A stretch of 64,000 nucleotides of DNA. It comes from Actinacidiphila alni. Lineage in GTDB: Bacteria; Actinomycetota; Actinomycetes; Streptomycetales; Streptomycetaceae. Positions 35,153 through 43,899 of the stretch are shown piece after piece (the first letter of the stretch is position 1; each line of letters begins with the position of its first letter). Location of the stretch: assembly GCF_900112845.1 (NCBI RefSeq), contig NZ_FONG01000008.1, forward strand, positions 1-64,000, in the 5' to 3' direction. The position numbers and the translations under genes were made by a program. The notes beneath the pieces are model-generated. The model did not search any database and was not told the DNA's origin. It saw nothing but the letters and a program-made list of their open reading frames with translations.

Positions 35153-36424
35153 TCATGACACCTTGTCGCCGAGCCGGTCGACCGTGTTGGTCGCGAGGTA
35201 GTCGCCCATGGTGTCGTTGCGGATCGCCTGCCACAGCTCGGACGTGCCGTTGGGGTCGAGCAGCACCACGGACTGCTTCTGGATGGTGTCGAAGCCGGAG
35301 ATCGGCGCGTTCATGAACACCATGTCCGACGAGCGCACCCCGCGCATGTTCCACACCAGTCCGCGCAGATCACCGTTGGACAGCTTGTCGTCCACGCTCA
35401 CCACGTCCGTCACCTGGTCCAGGGTCCGCTTCAGCTTCAGCGGGTTGGTGAAGGTGCCGCCGGAGAGCATCTTGGACAGCACGGCCCGCAGGAAATTCTG
35501 CTGCCGGTGCGTACGGTCGAGGTCGCCGCGCGGCAGGCCGTAGCGCTCGCGTACGTAGTCGAGCGCGTCGTCGCCGTTCATGTGGTGGGTGCCCGCGGTC
35601 CAGACGCCGCCGGGGCCGTTGCGCCGCGAGACGGTCTTGTCGACGGTGATGTCCACGCCGCCGACCGCGTCGGTCAGCTTCTTGAAACCGCTCCAGTCGA
35701 TCACCGCGAGGTGGTCGATCTTCACCTTGGTGAGCCGCTGCACGGTGTCGATCAACAGTGGCGGGCCGCCCCAGGAGAAGGCCGCGTTGAGCTTGGCCTG
35801 GCCGTGGCCGGGGATGCTCACCCAGGAGTCGCGCGGCAGCGAGACGACATAGGCGTGCTTGTGGTCGGCGGGCAGGTGCACCAGCATCATCGTGTCGCTG
35901 CGCTGGGCGCCCGGCTTCCACTCCGGCGCCTTGGCGTCCTTGCCGGTGGTCGGCAGGTCGGATCGGGCGTCCACACCGACCAGCAGGAAGGTCTGGCTGC
36001 CGTCCTTGGAGGGCGGCGGCTTCGCGGCGGCCGGGACATTGGTCGGGAAGGCGTTCGGGATGCGCTCGACGCGGCCGGTGTAGTGCTCGTACGCCCACCA
36101 GCCGGTGCCGACGATCAGCAGCGCGCCGGTGCACAGCAGGACGAGGGCGGCGTACAGCACGCGCCGGGTGCGCCGCCGGCGCCGCCGCGCCTTGTCCGGT
36201 TCGGTGCCGGGCCCGGTTCCCGGCTCGGCCTCCGGGTCGGCCTCCGGGTCTTCGATGACAGGCCCGGCCTCCGGGTCCGTGACGTCCGGCGCCCGGGATA
36301 TGGGTCCGTCCTGCTCCGACCCCGTGGCCGTACCCGCCTCCGGATTCCCCTCCGCCCCGGAGTCCGTCACCGTTGCCGGCCCGGGCGCCGGCTCCTTCAC
36401 TTCTCTGCCGCTCGCGTCACCCAC
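35153..36424 (-). CDS. LCP family protein 6
   Basis: This 423-aa protein lacks LytR_C. A long acidic Glu/Pro/Asp-rich cytoplasmic tail, a basic stop (KARRRRRRTRR) and a membrane segment (about 87-108) precede the LCP domain. The domain has FLLVGVDARSDLP, RSDTMMLVHLPADHKHAYVVSLPRDSWVSIP, KLNAAFSWGGPPLLIDTVQRLT, VKIDHLAVIDWSGFKKLTDAVGGVDI and YVRERYGLPRGDLDRTHRQQ. GTG 36424 has GGGGAG upstream. An alternative start 48 bp further out spans a 14-bp duplication. It is divergent from the UDP-glucose dehydrogenase. Confidence 0.92.
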   Translation of the reverse strand: MGDASGREVKEPAPGPATVTDSGAEGNPEAGTATGSEQDGPISRAPDVTDPEAGPVIEDPEADPEAEPGTGPGTEPDKARRRRRRTRRVLYAALVLLCTGALLIVGTGWWAYEHYTGRVERIPNAFPTNVPAAAKPPPSKDGSQTFLLVGVDARSDLPTTGKDAKAPEWKPGAQRSDTMMLVHLPADHKHAYVVSLPRDSWVSIPGHGQAKLNAAFSWGGPPLLIDTVQRLTKVKIDHLAVIDWSGFKKLTDAVGGVDITVDKTVSRRNGPGGVWTAGTHHMNGDDALDYVRERYGLPRGDLDRTHRQQNFLRAVLSKMLSGGTFTNPLKLKRTLDQVTDVVSVDDKLSNGDLRGLVWNMRGVRSSDMVFMNAPISGFDTIQKQSVVLLDPNGTSELWQAIRNDTMGDYLATNTVDRLGDKVS

Positions 36425-36430
36425 GGTCGC

Positions 36431-36458
36431 TCCCCACCCCTTGGTCCCCACCCCTTGG
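36431..36458. repeat. Perfect 14-bp tandem duplication upstream of LCP6
   Basis: TCCCCACCCCTTGG occurs at 36431-36444 and again at 36445-36458. Read on the minus strand it supplies GGGGTGGGG just before GTG 36424, so the duplication doubles the ribosome-binding region. Confidence 0.85.
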
Positions 36459-36548
36459 ATCTGTCCACGCATTGTGGACCAGATCTCCGCAGGTGCTCCC
36501 CCGGCCGCCCATTATTTGGCCCGCTCCATGCCGACTATGCTCTCCGGC

Positions 36549-37889
36549 ATGCCTCTGAAGCTCACCGTCATCGGCACCGGCTATCTCGGCGCCACCCATG
36601 CCGCCGCGATGGCGGAACTGGGTTTCGAGGTCCTCGGCCTCGACATCGAGCCGAGCAAGATCGAGATGCTCGCGCGGGGCAGGGTCCCCATGTACGAGCC
36701 GGGCCTGGAGGACTTGCTCGCGCGTCATGTGGCGGGGATCGACGGTTCCAGCGGGCGGCTGCGCTTCACCACCTCCTGGGAGGAGGTGGCCGAGTTCGGC
36801 GACGTCCACTTCGTCTGCGTCAACACCCCGCAGAAGCACGGCGAGTACGCGTGCGACATGAGCTTCGTGGACAGCGCCTTCTCGCTGCTCGCCCCGCATC
36901 TGCGCCGCCCGGCGCTGGTGGTCGGCAAGTCGACCGTGCCGGTGGGCAGCGCGGCCCGGCTGGCGGAGCGGCTGCGGGAACTGGCACCGGCCGGTGCCGA
37001 CGCGGAACTGGCCTGGAATCCCGAATTCCTGCGCGAGGGCTTTGCCGTCCAGGACACCCTGCACCCGGACCGGATCGTGGTCGGCGTCACCAGTGAGCGC
37101 GCCGAATCACTGCTGCGGGAGGTTTACTCCGTACCCGTCGCAGAAGGCACGCCGTTCGTCGTCACGGACTTCCCGACCGCCGAACTCGTCAAGACCGCCG
37201 CCAATGCCTTCCTCGCCACGAAGATCTCCTTCATCAACGCCATGGCCGAGGTCAGCGAGGCGGCCGGCGGCGATGTCGCCAAGCTCGCCGAGGCGATCGG
37301 CCACGACGACCGGATCGGCCACAAATTCCTGCGCGCCGGCATCGGCTTCGGCGGCGGCTGCCTGCCCAAGGACATCCGCGCCTTCATGGCGCGCGCCGGC
37401 GAACTCGGCGCCGACCAGGCGCTGACCTTCCTGCGCGAGGTCGACTCGATCAACATGCGGCGCCGCACCCACATGGTGGAGATGGCCCGCGAGGCGGTCG
37501 GCGGCAGCCTGCTGGGCCGCCGGATCGCGGTGCTCGGCGCCACCTTCAAGCCGGACTCCGACGATGTGCGCGACTCCCCCGCACTCAATGTGGCCGGGCA
37601 GATACACCTCCAGGGCGGCCAGGTCACCGTCTATGACCCCAAGGGCATGGAGAACGCCAAGCGGGTCTTCCCGACGCTGCGGTACGCGGCCACGCCGCTG
37701 GACGCCGTACGCGGCGCCGACCTCGTCCTGCACCTGACCGAGTGGCGGGAATTCCGCGAACTGGACACCGCCGCCCTCGCCGACGTGGCCCGGCACCGCC
37801 GGATCATCGACGGCCGCAACACGCTCGACCCCGAGGTCTGGCGCAAGGCGGGCTGGACCTACCGCGCGATGGGCCGCCCCTCCGCGTAG
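36549..37889 (+). CDS. UDP-glucose / GDP-mannose dehydrogenase family
   Basis: This 446-aa NAD-dependent enzyme oxidises the C6 hydroxyl of an NDP-sugar twice, most likely UDP-glucose to UDP-glucuronate. The Rossmann motif LTVIGTGYLGATHAAAM, the Thr/Pro motif CVNTPQKHGEY, KSTVPVGSAARLAERL and the helix WNPEFLREGFAVQDTLHPDRIVVG are present. The catalytic Cys lies in IGFGGGCLPKDIRAFM, and the C-terminal sugar-binding Rossmann domain in VLGATFKPDSDDVRDSPAL. Start ATG 36549, with ATG 36537 or 36528 also possible. A uronic-acid precursor fits an envelope-polymer cluster. Confidence 0.93.
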   Translation: MPLKLTVIGTGYLGATHAAAMAELGFEVLGLDIEPSKIEMLARGRVPMYEPGLEDLLARHVAGIDGSSGRLRFTTSWEEVAEFGDVHFVCVNTPQKHGEYACDMSFVDSAFSLLAPHLRRPALVVGKSTVPVGSAARLAERLRELAPAGADAELAWNPEFLREGFAVQDTLHPDRIVVGVTSERAESLLREVYSVPVAEGTPFVVTDFPTAELVKTAANAFLATKISFINAMAEVSEAAGGDVAKLAEAIGHDDRIGHKFLRAGIGFGGGCLPKDIRAFMARAGELGADQALTFLREVDSINMRRRTHMVEMAREAVGGSLLGRRIAVLGATFKPDSDDVRDSPALNVAGQIHLQGGQVTVYDPKGMENAKRVFPTLRYAATPLDAVRGADLVLHLTEWREFRELDTAALADVARHRRIIDGRNTLDPEVWRKAGWTYRAMGRPSA

Positions 37890-37946
37890 CGCCCGCCTCC
37901 CAGAAAGCCCAGGAAGCCCAGAAAGCCCACGAAGGCGCGGGCGCCG

Positions 37947-38510
37947 TCAGCGCGTACGGCTGCGGTAGGCACGCATCTTGGCGCGGCTGCCGCAGATCGC
38001 CATCGTGCACCAGCGGCTGCGGCCGGACGGGCTGCGGTCGTAGTACACCCAGCGGCAGGTGTCGGCCGCGCACGCCTTCAGCCGCGCCCAGGTACCGTCC
38101 GCGACGGCCGCGGCGACGGCGGCGGCCACCTCGGCGGTGAGCGCGGCCGGTCCGGTGAGACCGGCGGCCGGGCGTACGGCGGCGCCGCCCTCGGCGTCGA
38201 CCGCGAGCCGCAGCGGCGCGCGCTCCAGCAGGGCCGCGAGCGCCTCCAGCGTGCCGGCTGGCACGTCCACCCCCGTGTGCGCCTGGCACACGTCCCGCAG
38301 CGCCTCGCGCAGCACCAGGACGTCGGCGAGTCCGCCGGCGTCGAAGCCGGGGCCCTGGACGCCGCGCTCCCCCGCCCAGGCGGCCAGCGCCTCCGGCGCC
38401 CCCAACTCCTCGGTGCCGCCTTCGAGGTCAACGGTGTTCACCAGGTCCTGGACCAGCCGCAACGGTCCAGGAGCGGGACTGCGTTCGCCGGGCTGCTCCA
38501 CCCTTGCCAC
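37947..38510 (-). CDS. ABATE / CGNR zinc-finger regulator
   Basis: This 187-aa protein of the actinobacterial ABATE-CGNR group is regarded as stress-related DNA-binding or transcription regulators. The N-terminal ABATE domain starts PLRLVQDLVNTVDLEGG. The C-terminal zinc finger spans 147-187 (CAADTCRWVYYDRSPSGRSRWC, then CGSRAKMRAYRSR) with Cys147, 152, 168 and 173. It starts at GTG 38510. The adjacent CGTTACCG boxes suggest it regulates itself and the divergent VOC gene. Other CGNR proteins have CGNRAK; here the Asn is Ser. Confidence 0.88.
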   Translation of the reverse strand: MARVEQPGERSPAPGPLRLVQDLVNTVDLEGGTEELGAPEALAAWAGERGVQGPGFDAGGLADVLVLREALRDVCQAHTGVDVPAGTLEALAALLERAPLRLAVDAEGGAAVRPAAGLTGPAALTAEVAAAVAAAVADGTWARLKACAADTCRWVYYDRSPSGRSRWCTMAICGSRAKMRAYRSRTR

Positions 38511-38572
38511 GTTACCGCCACTCCGCCATGATGGAGTAACCGTTACCGGCTGAAGGGCATATAGCGGTAACG
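38510..38572. promoter_or_regulatory. Three CGTTACCG boxes between CGNR and VOC genes
   Basis: The 8-mer CGTTACCG occurs at 38510-38517 and 38541-38548, and inverted (CGGTAACG) at 38565-38572. The last two form an inverted repeat with a 16-bp spacer. They lie between the divergent starts of the CGNR regulator and the VOC protein. An autoregulatory operator is inferred. Confidence 0.6.
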
Positions 38573-38612
38573 CGATTCGATGTACGACAGGCCACCACGA
38601 GAGGAATCCGTC

Positions 38613-38987
38613 ATGATCGGCACCCTGGGCGCGGTCGTCCTGGACTGTCCCGACCCGCGCGCGCTCGCCGCCTTCTACGCCGAACTGGTCGGCGGCACCG
38701 TCGAGGTGGACGAGGCGGAGGACGACTGGGTCGACCTCAACCGCGAGGGCGGCCAGCGGCTGTCCTTCCAGCTCGCCGTCGGCCACCGCCCGCCGTCCTG
38801 GCCCGACCCCGAGCGGCCGCAGCAGTTCCACCTCGACATCGCCGTCGAGCGCGCGGAGCTGGACGCCGCCGAGAAGCAGGTGCTCGCGCTGGGCGCCACG
38901 CTGCTGGAGGGCGACCTCGACGGCACCCGCAACTGGCGGGTCTACGCCGACCCGGCCGGCCACCCCTTCTGCCTCTGCGCCTGCTGA
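38613..38987 (+). CDS. VOC (glyoxalase/bleomycin-resistance fold) protein
   Basis: This 124-aa single-domain protein shows VVLDCPDPRALAAFYAELVGG and DWVDLNREGGQRLSFQLAVGHRPPSWPDPERPQQFHLDI, then YADPAGHPFCLC. The pattern is that of glyoxalase-like proteins common in actinobacteria. It starts at ATG 38613 behind GAGAGGAA. Activity is unknown: some members bind drugs, others have metal-dependent lyase or dioxygenase activity. Divergent from and probably controlled by the CGNR regulator. Confidence 0.9.
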   Translation: MIGTLGAVVLDCPDPRALAAFYAELVGGTVEVDEAEDDWVDLNREGGQRLSFQLAVGHRPPSWPDPERPQQFHLDIAVERAELDAAEKQVLALGATLLEGDLDGTRNWRVYADPAGHPFCLCAC

Positions 38988-39123
38988 CCGGCGACGCGTC
39001 ACCCCGCCGAAACCCGGCCGTCGTCCGGCCGACGCCCCACCGGTGGAAACTGCTCGCGACACGACGAGCGGCACGACGATCCGGTGGGCGCACGACCGGC
39101 GGAGACGACCGAGAGCGGTGGCC

Positions 39124-40146
39124 ATGGACCAGCCGGAAGCGGACGCCGGCCCCATGGCGGGCCCGCCGGTGCCGCCGGGCGGCGCGCCGGGGGTGCCCGC
39201 CCGCCGCCGCGTCCGGCGGATGCCCTGGCGCACGCTCGCCGGGCTGATACCCGTGGTGCTGGTCGGCGGCTGGATATCGCGGCACTGGTCGGTGATGGAG
39301 ACCGGCGGCCACGACCTGCTGGCCGCGAACCGCGGCTGGCTGCTGGCGGCGCTCGCGGCCACCGGCCTCGGCTGGGTCGCCAACGCCGTCGCCCGGCAGG
39401 GCACGGTGCTCGAACCGCTGCCGCCCGCACGGCTGCTGGCCACGCAGTTCGCCGCGTCGGCCGCCGGCCAGCTCGCGCCCGCCGGGATCGGCGCGGGCGC
39501 GGTCAATCTGCGCTTCCTGCGCACCCAGGGCCTGTCGCTGATCCGCTCCTCGGCCGCGCTCGCGCTGTACTCGCTGGCGGAGTCCGTCGGCCGGGTGATG
39601 CTGCTGCTGGTCCTGCTGGTGCTCTTCCCGCACGCGCTGCACCTGGACGGGCTCGTGCCCGACGGCGGCGCGCTGCTGCTGTTCGGGCTGCTGGCGGCCA
39701 CCGCGCTCGCCGCGGCGGCCCTCGCTCTCGCGCTGGTCCGGCCGCTGCGCCGGGTCGTACGGGACTTCCTCGCGGCGGCGCTCACCGACGCCCGGATGCT
39801 GCACGCCAGGCCCGCCCGCGTCCTCGCCCTGTGGGGCGGCTCCTTCGCCTTCCCCGCGCTCCAGGCGGCCGGGCTCGCCGCGGTCACGCTCGCGCTCGGC
39901 GTGCCCGTACCGGCCGCGCACGCCGCCCTCGCCTACCTGGCGGCGACCTGCCTGGCCGCGGCCGTGCCGACGCCCGGCGGCATCGGCTCGGTCGACGCGG
40001 CGCTCGCCGTGGCCCTGGTCGCCGCGGGCTCCTCCACCACGGCCGCCGCCTCCGCCGTCCTCGGCTTCCGCATCGTCACCGTCTGGGTGCCGCTGCTGCC
40101 CGCGGCCCTGACCCTGGGCGCGCTGGTCCGCCGCAAGGTGCTCTAG
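39124..40146 (+). CDS. Lysylphosphatidylglycerol synthase TM-region family protein
   Basis: This 340-aa integral membrane protein is like the flippase (N-terminal) half of MprF and the YbhN family. Eight or so hydrophobic segments are visible. Family signatures are TQFAASAAGQLAPAGIGAGAVNLRFLRTQGLSL and AAAVPTPGGIGSVDAALAVALVAAG. There is no aminoacyl-transfer domain, so any function would be lipid flipping or membrane assembly. It starts at ATG 39124 behind GAGCGGTGG. It ends 15 bp before the 3' end of the dipeptidase gene, which is on the other strand. Confidence 0.87.
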   Translation: MDQPEADAGPMAGPPVPPGGAPGVPARRRVRRMPWRTLAGLIPVVLVGGWISRHWSVMETGGHDLLAANRGWLLAALAATGLGWVANAVARQGTVLEPLPPARLLATQFAASAAGQLAPAGIGAGAVNLRFLRTQGLSLIRSSAALALYSLAESVGRVMLLLVLLVLFPHALHLDGLVPDGGALLLFGLLAATALAAAALALALVRPLRRVVRDFLAAALTDARMLHARPARVLALWGGSFAFPALQAAGLAAVTLALGVPVPAAHAALAYLAATCLAAAVPTPGGIGSVDAALAVALVAAGSSTTAAASAVLGFRIVTVWVPLLPAALTLGALVRRKVL

Positions 40147-40161
40147 GCCGTCTCCGGCGGA

Positions 40162-41355
40162 TCAGCCCCGCGCGCCGTCGAGCTGCTCGATCGTCGCCGC
40201 CGACGGGCCGCGGCGCGCGCGGATCGCCACCGCCGCGGTCTCGGCGTCGCGCAGCACCCGGACGGCGTTGCGCCAGGTCAGCTTGGCGAGGTCGGCGTCG
40301 GACCAGCCGCGGCGGACCAGCTCGGCGATCAGGTGCGGGTAGCCGGAGACGTCGGCGAGGTCGGCCGGGGTGAAGGCGGTGCCGTCGTAGTCGCCGCCGA
40401 GGCCGATGTGGTCGACGCCCGCGACCTCGCGCATGTGGTCGAGGTGGTCGGCGACGGTGGCCGCGGTGGCGAGCGGGCGCGGGTGCGCGGCCTCGTACGC
40501 GCGCTGGACGGTCATGCCCTCCGGCGTGGTGTCCAGCGGGTGCAGCCCGTGGGCGCGCATGTTCTCGTCGGCGGCCAGCGTCCACTCGATCGCGGCCGGG
40601 AGGATGAACTTCGGTACGAAGGTGGCCATCGCGACGCCGCCGTTGCCGGGCAGCGCGGCCAGTACGTCGTCGGGAATGTTGCGCACGTGGTCGCAGACGG
40701 CGCGGGCCGAGGAGTGCGAGAACAGCACCGGGGCCTGCGCGACCCGCAGCGCGGCCCGCATCGTGTCGGGCGCCACGTGGGAGAGGTCCACCAGCATGCC
40801 GAGCCGGTTCATCTCGCGGACCACCTCCTCGCCGAACGCGGTGAGGCCGCCCGCCGCGGGCTTGTCCGTCGCCGAGTCCGCCCACGGGGTGTTGTCGTTG
40901 TGCGTGAGCGTCATGTAGCGGACGCCCAGTTCGTACAGGCCGCGCAGGGTGCCGAGCGAGCAGTCGATGGAGTGGCCGCCCTCGGCGCCCATCAGGGAGG
41001 CGATCCGGCCCTCGGCGCGGGCCGCCTCCATGTCGTCGGCGGTCAGCGCGAGCCGCAGGTCGGCCGGGTAACGCTCGGTCAGCCGGCGGACGACGTCGAT
41101 CTGTTCGAGCGTCGCGGTGACGGCCTCGCCGCCGGTCAGCTCCACCGACACGTACACCGACCAGAACTGCGCGCCGACCCCGCCGGCCCGCAGCCGCGGG
41201 ATGTCGGTGTGCAGCCGGTCGCTCTGGTCGGCGGCGATGTCGAGCCGGTCGAGGTCGTACGACACCTGGTGGCGCAGCGCCCACGGCAGATCGTTGTGCC
41301 CGTCCACCACGGGGTGGGCGGCGAGCAGTTCGCGGGCGTGCGTCAGCGGGTCCAC
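40162..41355 (-). CDS. Membrane-dipeptidase-family (M19) dipeptidase
   Basis: This 397-aa zinc enzyme of the amidohydrolase fold hydrolyses dipeptides. Metal ligands appear in [14 protein letters not shown] (HxD), [10 protein letters not shown] (Glu), [13 protein letters not shown] (His) and [10 protein letters not shown] (His), with the Asp in [15 protein letters not shown]. No signal peptide is present, so it is probably cytosolic. It starts at GTG 41355 with AGGAGG upstream. The S. coelicolor homologue at this position has a solved structure, and prefers L-D dipeptides as I remember. A role in peptidoglycan-peptide recycling is inferred. Confidence 0.93.
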   Translation of the reverse strand: MDPLTHARELLAAHPVVDGHNDLPWALRHQVSYDLDRLDIAADQSDRLHTDIPRLRAGGVGAQFWSVYVSVELTGGEAVTATLEQIDVVRRLTERYPADLRLALTADDMEAARAEGRIASLMGAEGGHSIDCSLGTLRGLYELGVRYMTLTHNDNTPWADSATDKPAAGGLTAFGEEVVREMNRLGMLVDLSHVAPDTMRAALRVAQAPVLFSHSSARAVCDHVRNIPDDVLAALPGNGGVAMATFVPKFILPAAIEWTLAADENMRAHGLHPLDTTPEGMTVQRAYEAAHPRPLATAATVADHLDHMREVAGVDHIGLGGDYDGTAFTPADLADVSGYPHLIAELVRRGWSDADLAKLTWRNAVRVLRDAETAAVAIRARRGPSAATIEQLDGARG

Positions 41356-41430
41356 GACGGTGTTTCCTCCTGAGGTTCGGGAAGCGGATTCCGGGCCGGG
41401 CGCCACAGCCGAAGCCCCGGAAGCCGAAGC

Positions 41431-41973
41431 CTAGAAGCCGAAGCCGCTGGCGCCCTTGACCTTGGCGCGCAGCCGCTTGCCCTTCTCGGTGGCCTGTTCG
41501 TTCAGCGACTGCTGGAACTCCCGCATCCGCTCCAGGAGTTCGGGGTCGTGCGCGGCCAGCACCCGGATGGCCAGCAGGCCCGCGTTGCGCGCGCCCGCCA
41601 CCGAGACGGTGGCGACCGGCACGCCGGCCGGCATCTGGACAATGGACAGCAGCGAGTCCATGCCGTCGAGGTACTTCAGCGGCACCGGCACACCGATGAC
41701 CGGCAGCGGGGTGACCGAGGCGAGCATGCCCGGCAGGTGGGCGGCGCCGCCGGCGCCGGCCACGATCGCCTTCAGGCCGCGGCCGTCGGCCCGCTCGCCG
41801 TAGGCGATCATCTCGTGCGGCATGCGGTGCGCGGAGACGACGTCGACCTCGTAGGGCACCTCGAACTCGTCGAGGACGCGCGCGGCGGGCTCCATGACCT
41901 CCCAGTCGGAGTCCGAGCCCATCACGATGCCGACCAGCGGGGCCGTGGCCGGGTCGGCGGCGGGGTTACTCAT
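41431..41973 (-). CDS. purE: N5-carboxyaminoimidazole ribonucleotide mutase
   Basis: This 180-aa enzyme converts N5-CAIR to CAIR in purine synthesis, downstream of PurK. The class I PurE signatures are [32 protein letters not shown] and [27 protein letters not shown]. It starts at ATG 41973 behind GAGGAA and overlaps the purK stop by 8 bp, so the two are coupled. The C-terminal tail is basic. Confidence 0.97.
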   Translation of the reverse strand: MSNPAADPATAPLVGIVMGSDSDWEVMEPAARVLDEFEVPYEVDVVSAHRMPHEMIAYGERADGRGLKAIVAGAGGAAHLPGMLASVTPLPVIGVPVPLKYLDGMDSLLSIVQMPAGVPVATVSVAGARNAGLLAIRVLAAHDPELLERMREFQQSLNEQATEKGKRLRAKVKGASGFGF

Positions 41974-43117
41974 CGATCGTTCCTCGCAGGTAGTCGGCCG
42001 CGTGCCGGGCGCGCTCGCGCACGTCCGCCAGGTCGTCGCCGTAGGTGGTGACATGGCCGACCTTACGGCCGGGCTTCACGTCCTTGCCGTACATGTGGAT
42101 CTTCAGGCCGGGGTCGCGCGCCATGCAGTGCAGATAGGCGGCGTACATGTCGGGGAAGTCGCCGCCGAGCACATTGGCCATCACCGTCCAGCGGGCGCGC
42201 GGGCGCGGGTCGCCGAGCGGCAGGTCGAGGACGGCCCGCAGGTGGTTGGCGAACTGCGAGGTGGCGGCGCCGTCCATGGTCCAGTGGCCGCTGTTGTGCG
42301 GGCGCATCGCCAGTTCGTTGACGAGGATGCCGGGCGTGCCGTCGGCGGCGCGGACCTCGAACAGCTCGACGGCGAGGTGGCCGACCACGCCCAGTTCGCG
42401 GGCCACGGTCAGCGCCAGCTGCTGCGCCTTGGCCGACAGCTCCTCCGGCAAGCCGGGCGCGGGCGCGATCACCGTGTCACAGACGCCGTCCACCTGGACG
42501 GACTCCACGACCGGGTACGCGACGGCCTGCCCGTGCGGCGAGCGGACGACATTGGCGGCCAGCTCCCGTACGAAGTCGACCTTCTCCTCGGCGAGCACCG
42601 GGACGCCCGCCTTGAAGGGCTCGGCGGCGTCGGCCTCGGAGCGGGCGATCCACACGCCCTTGCCGTCGTAGCCGCCGCGCACCGTCTTCAGCACGACGGG
42701 GTAGCCGCCGGCCTCCCCGGCGAAGCGGGTGACGTCGGCGGGGTCGGCGACGATCCGGTTGACCGGGCAGGGCACGCCCAGCTCGGCGAGCCGGGTCCGC
42801 ATGACGCCCTTGTCCTGGGCGTGCCGCAGCGCGTCGGGCCCCGGCCGTACGACGACGCCGTCGGCCTCCAGCGCGCGCAGGTGCGCGGCCGGCACGTGCT
42901 CGTGGTCGAAGGTGATCACATCGCAGCCCCGGGCGAAGGCGCGCAGCGTGTCGAGGTCCCGGTAGTCACCGACGGTGACGTCGCCGACGACCTGGGCGGC
43001 GGAGTCCTGCGGGGTGTCGCTGAGGATCCTGAACCTGATGCCGAGCGGGATGCCCGCCTCGTGGGTCATGCGGGCGAGCTGTCCGCCGCCGATCATGCCG
43101 ACTACCGGGAATGTCAC
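41966..43117 (-). CDS. purK: N5-carboxyaminoimidazole ribonucleotide synthetase
   Basis: This 383-aa ATP-grasp enzyme forms N5-CAIR from AIR, bicarbonate and ATP. It begins [25 protein letters not shown]. It has the ATP-grasp Lys motif [17 protein letters not shown] and the metal-binding EVDF-type segments [24 protein letters not shown] and [18 protein letters not shown]. Start GTG 43117 has AGGA upstream. The order purK-purE with 8-bp overlap gives co-translation. Confidence 0.97.
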   Translation of the reverse strand: MTFPVVGMIGGGQLARMTHEAGIPLGIRFRILSDTPQDSAAQVVGDVTVGDYRDLDTLRAFARGCDVITFDHEHVPAAHLRALEADGVVVRPGPDALRHAQDKGVMRTRLAELGVPCPVNRIVADPADVTRFAGEAGGYPVVLKTVRGGYDGKGVWIARSEADAAEPFKAGVPVLAEEKVDFVRELAANVVRSPHGQAVAYPVVESVQVDGVCDTVIAPAPGLPEELSAKAQQLALTVARELGVVGHLAVELFEVRAADGTPGILVNELAMRPHNSGHWTMDGAATSQFANHLRAVLDLPLGDPRPRARWTVMANVLGGDFPDMYAAYLHCMARDPGLKIHMYGKDVKPGRKVGHVTTYGDDLADVRERARHAADYLRGTIDE

Positions 43118-43332
43118 GTTTTATCCTGCCGGAGGTGCGCTGGTGGGGCCCATAGGGGGACACAGCCAGGGTATCCGCCGTACGACCACACGAATGACCG
43201 GCTCGGATCGCTGTAGGTTCGCACAGCACGGTTACCATGAGGTGGAGACGCCACGACAGCACAGAGACACGCAGAGGCATCATCCGTCACCGCTTCACCA
43301 CTTCTTCCACAGACAAGGGCCGAGCGATCACC

Positions 43333-43869
43333 ATGAGCGCACTGCAAGAGCTGCGTTGCCGAATGCGGCTGTTGTACCGCGAGATCGCGAAGTTCGGCGT
43401 CGTGGGCGGCGTGGGTGTGCTGGTCAACATCGGTGTCTTCAACCTGGTGCGGCACAACACCGAGCTGCAGACCGTACGGGCCAGTGTGCTGGCCACCGTG
43501 GTCTCCATCGCCTTCAACTACCTGGGCTTCCGGTACTTCACCTACCGTGACCGGGACAAGGCGGGCCGCACCAAGGAACTGAGCCTCTTCCTCTTCTTCA
43601 GCGCCATCGGCCTGGTGATCGAGAACGGCGTGCTCTACACCGCCGTGTACGGCTTCGGCTGGGACAGCCAGCTCCAGGCCAACATCTTCAAATTCGTCGG
43701 CATCGGTGTCGCCACCCTCTTCCGCTTCTGGTCCTACCGGACCTGGGTGTTCCGGGCGCTGCCCGCGCGGGAGGCCGTCGAGCAGGCGGAGGCGTTCCTG
43801 GCCGACGACAAGGGGAAGAACAAGGCCGCCGCCCGGACCAGGGGAACGGCGCCGGACCGCCTCAGCTGA
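43333..43869 (+). CDS. GtrA family membrane protein
   Basis: This 178-aa protein has four membrane segments, GtrA-like: IAKFGVVGGVGVLVNIGVFNLV, TVVSIAFNYLGFRYFTYRDRD, LSLFLFFSAIGLVIENGVLYTAVY and IFKFVGIGVATLFRFWSYRTWVF. Such proteins are thought to flip or anchor lipid-linked sugars. It is divergent from purK. The C-terminal 30 residues are charged. Start ATG 43333. Confidence 0.92.
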   Translation: MSALQELRCRMRLLYREIAKFGVVGGVGVLVNIGVFNLVRHNTELQTVRASVLATVVSIAFNYLGFRYFTYRDRDKAGRTKELSLFLFFSAIGLVIENGVLYTAVYGFGWDSQLQANIFKFVGIGVATLFRFWSYRTWVFRALPAREAVEQAEAFLADDKGKNKAAARTRGTAPDRLS

Positions 43870-43899
43870 ACCCGGGCCCGGCTCCGGGTCCGGACCGCC

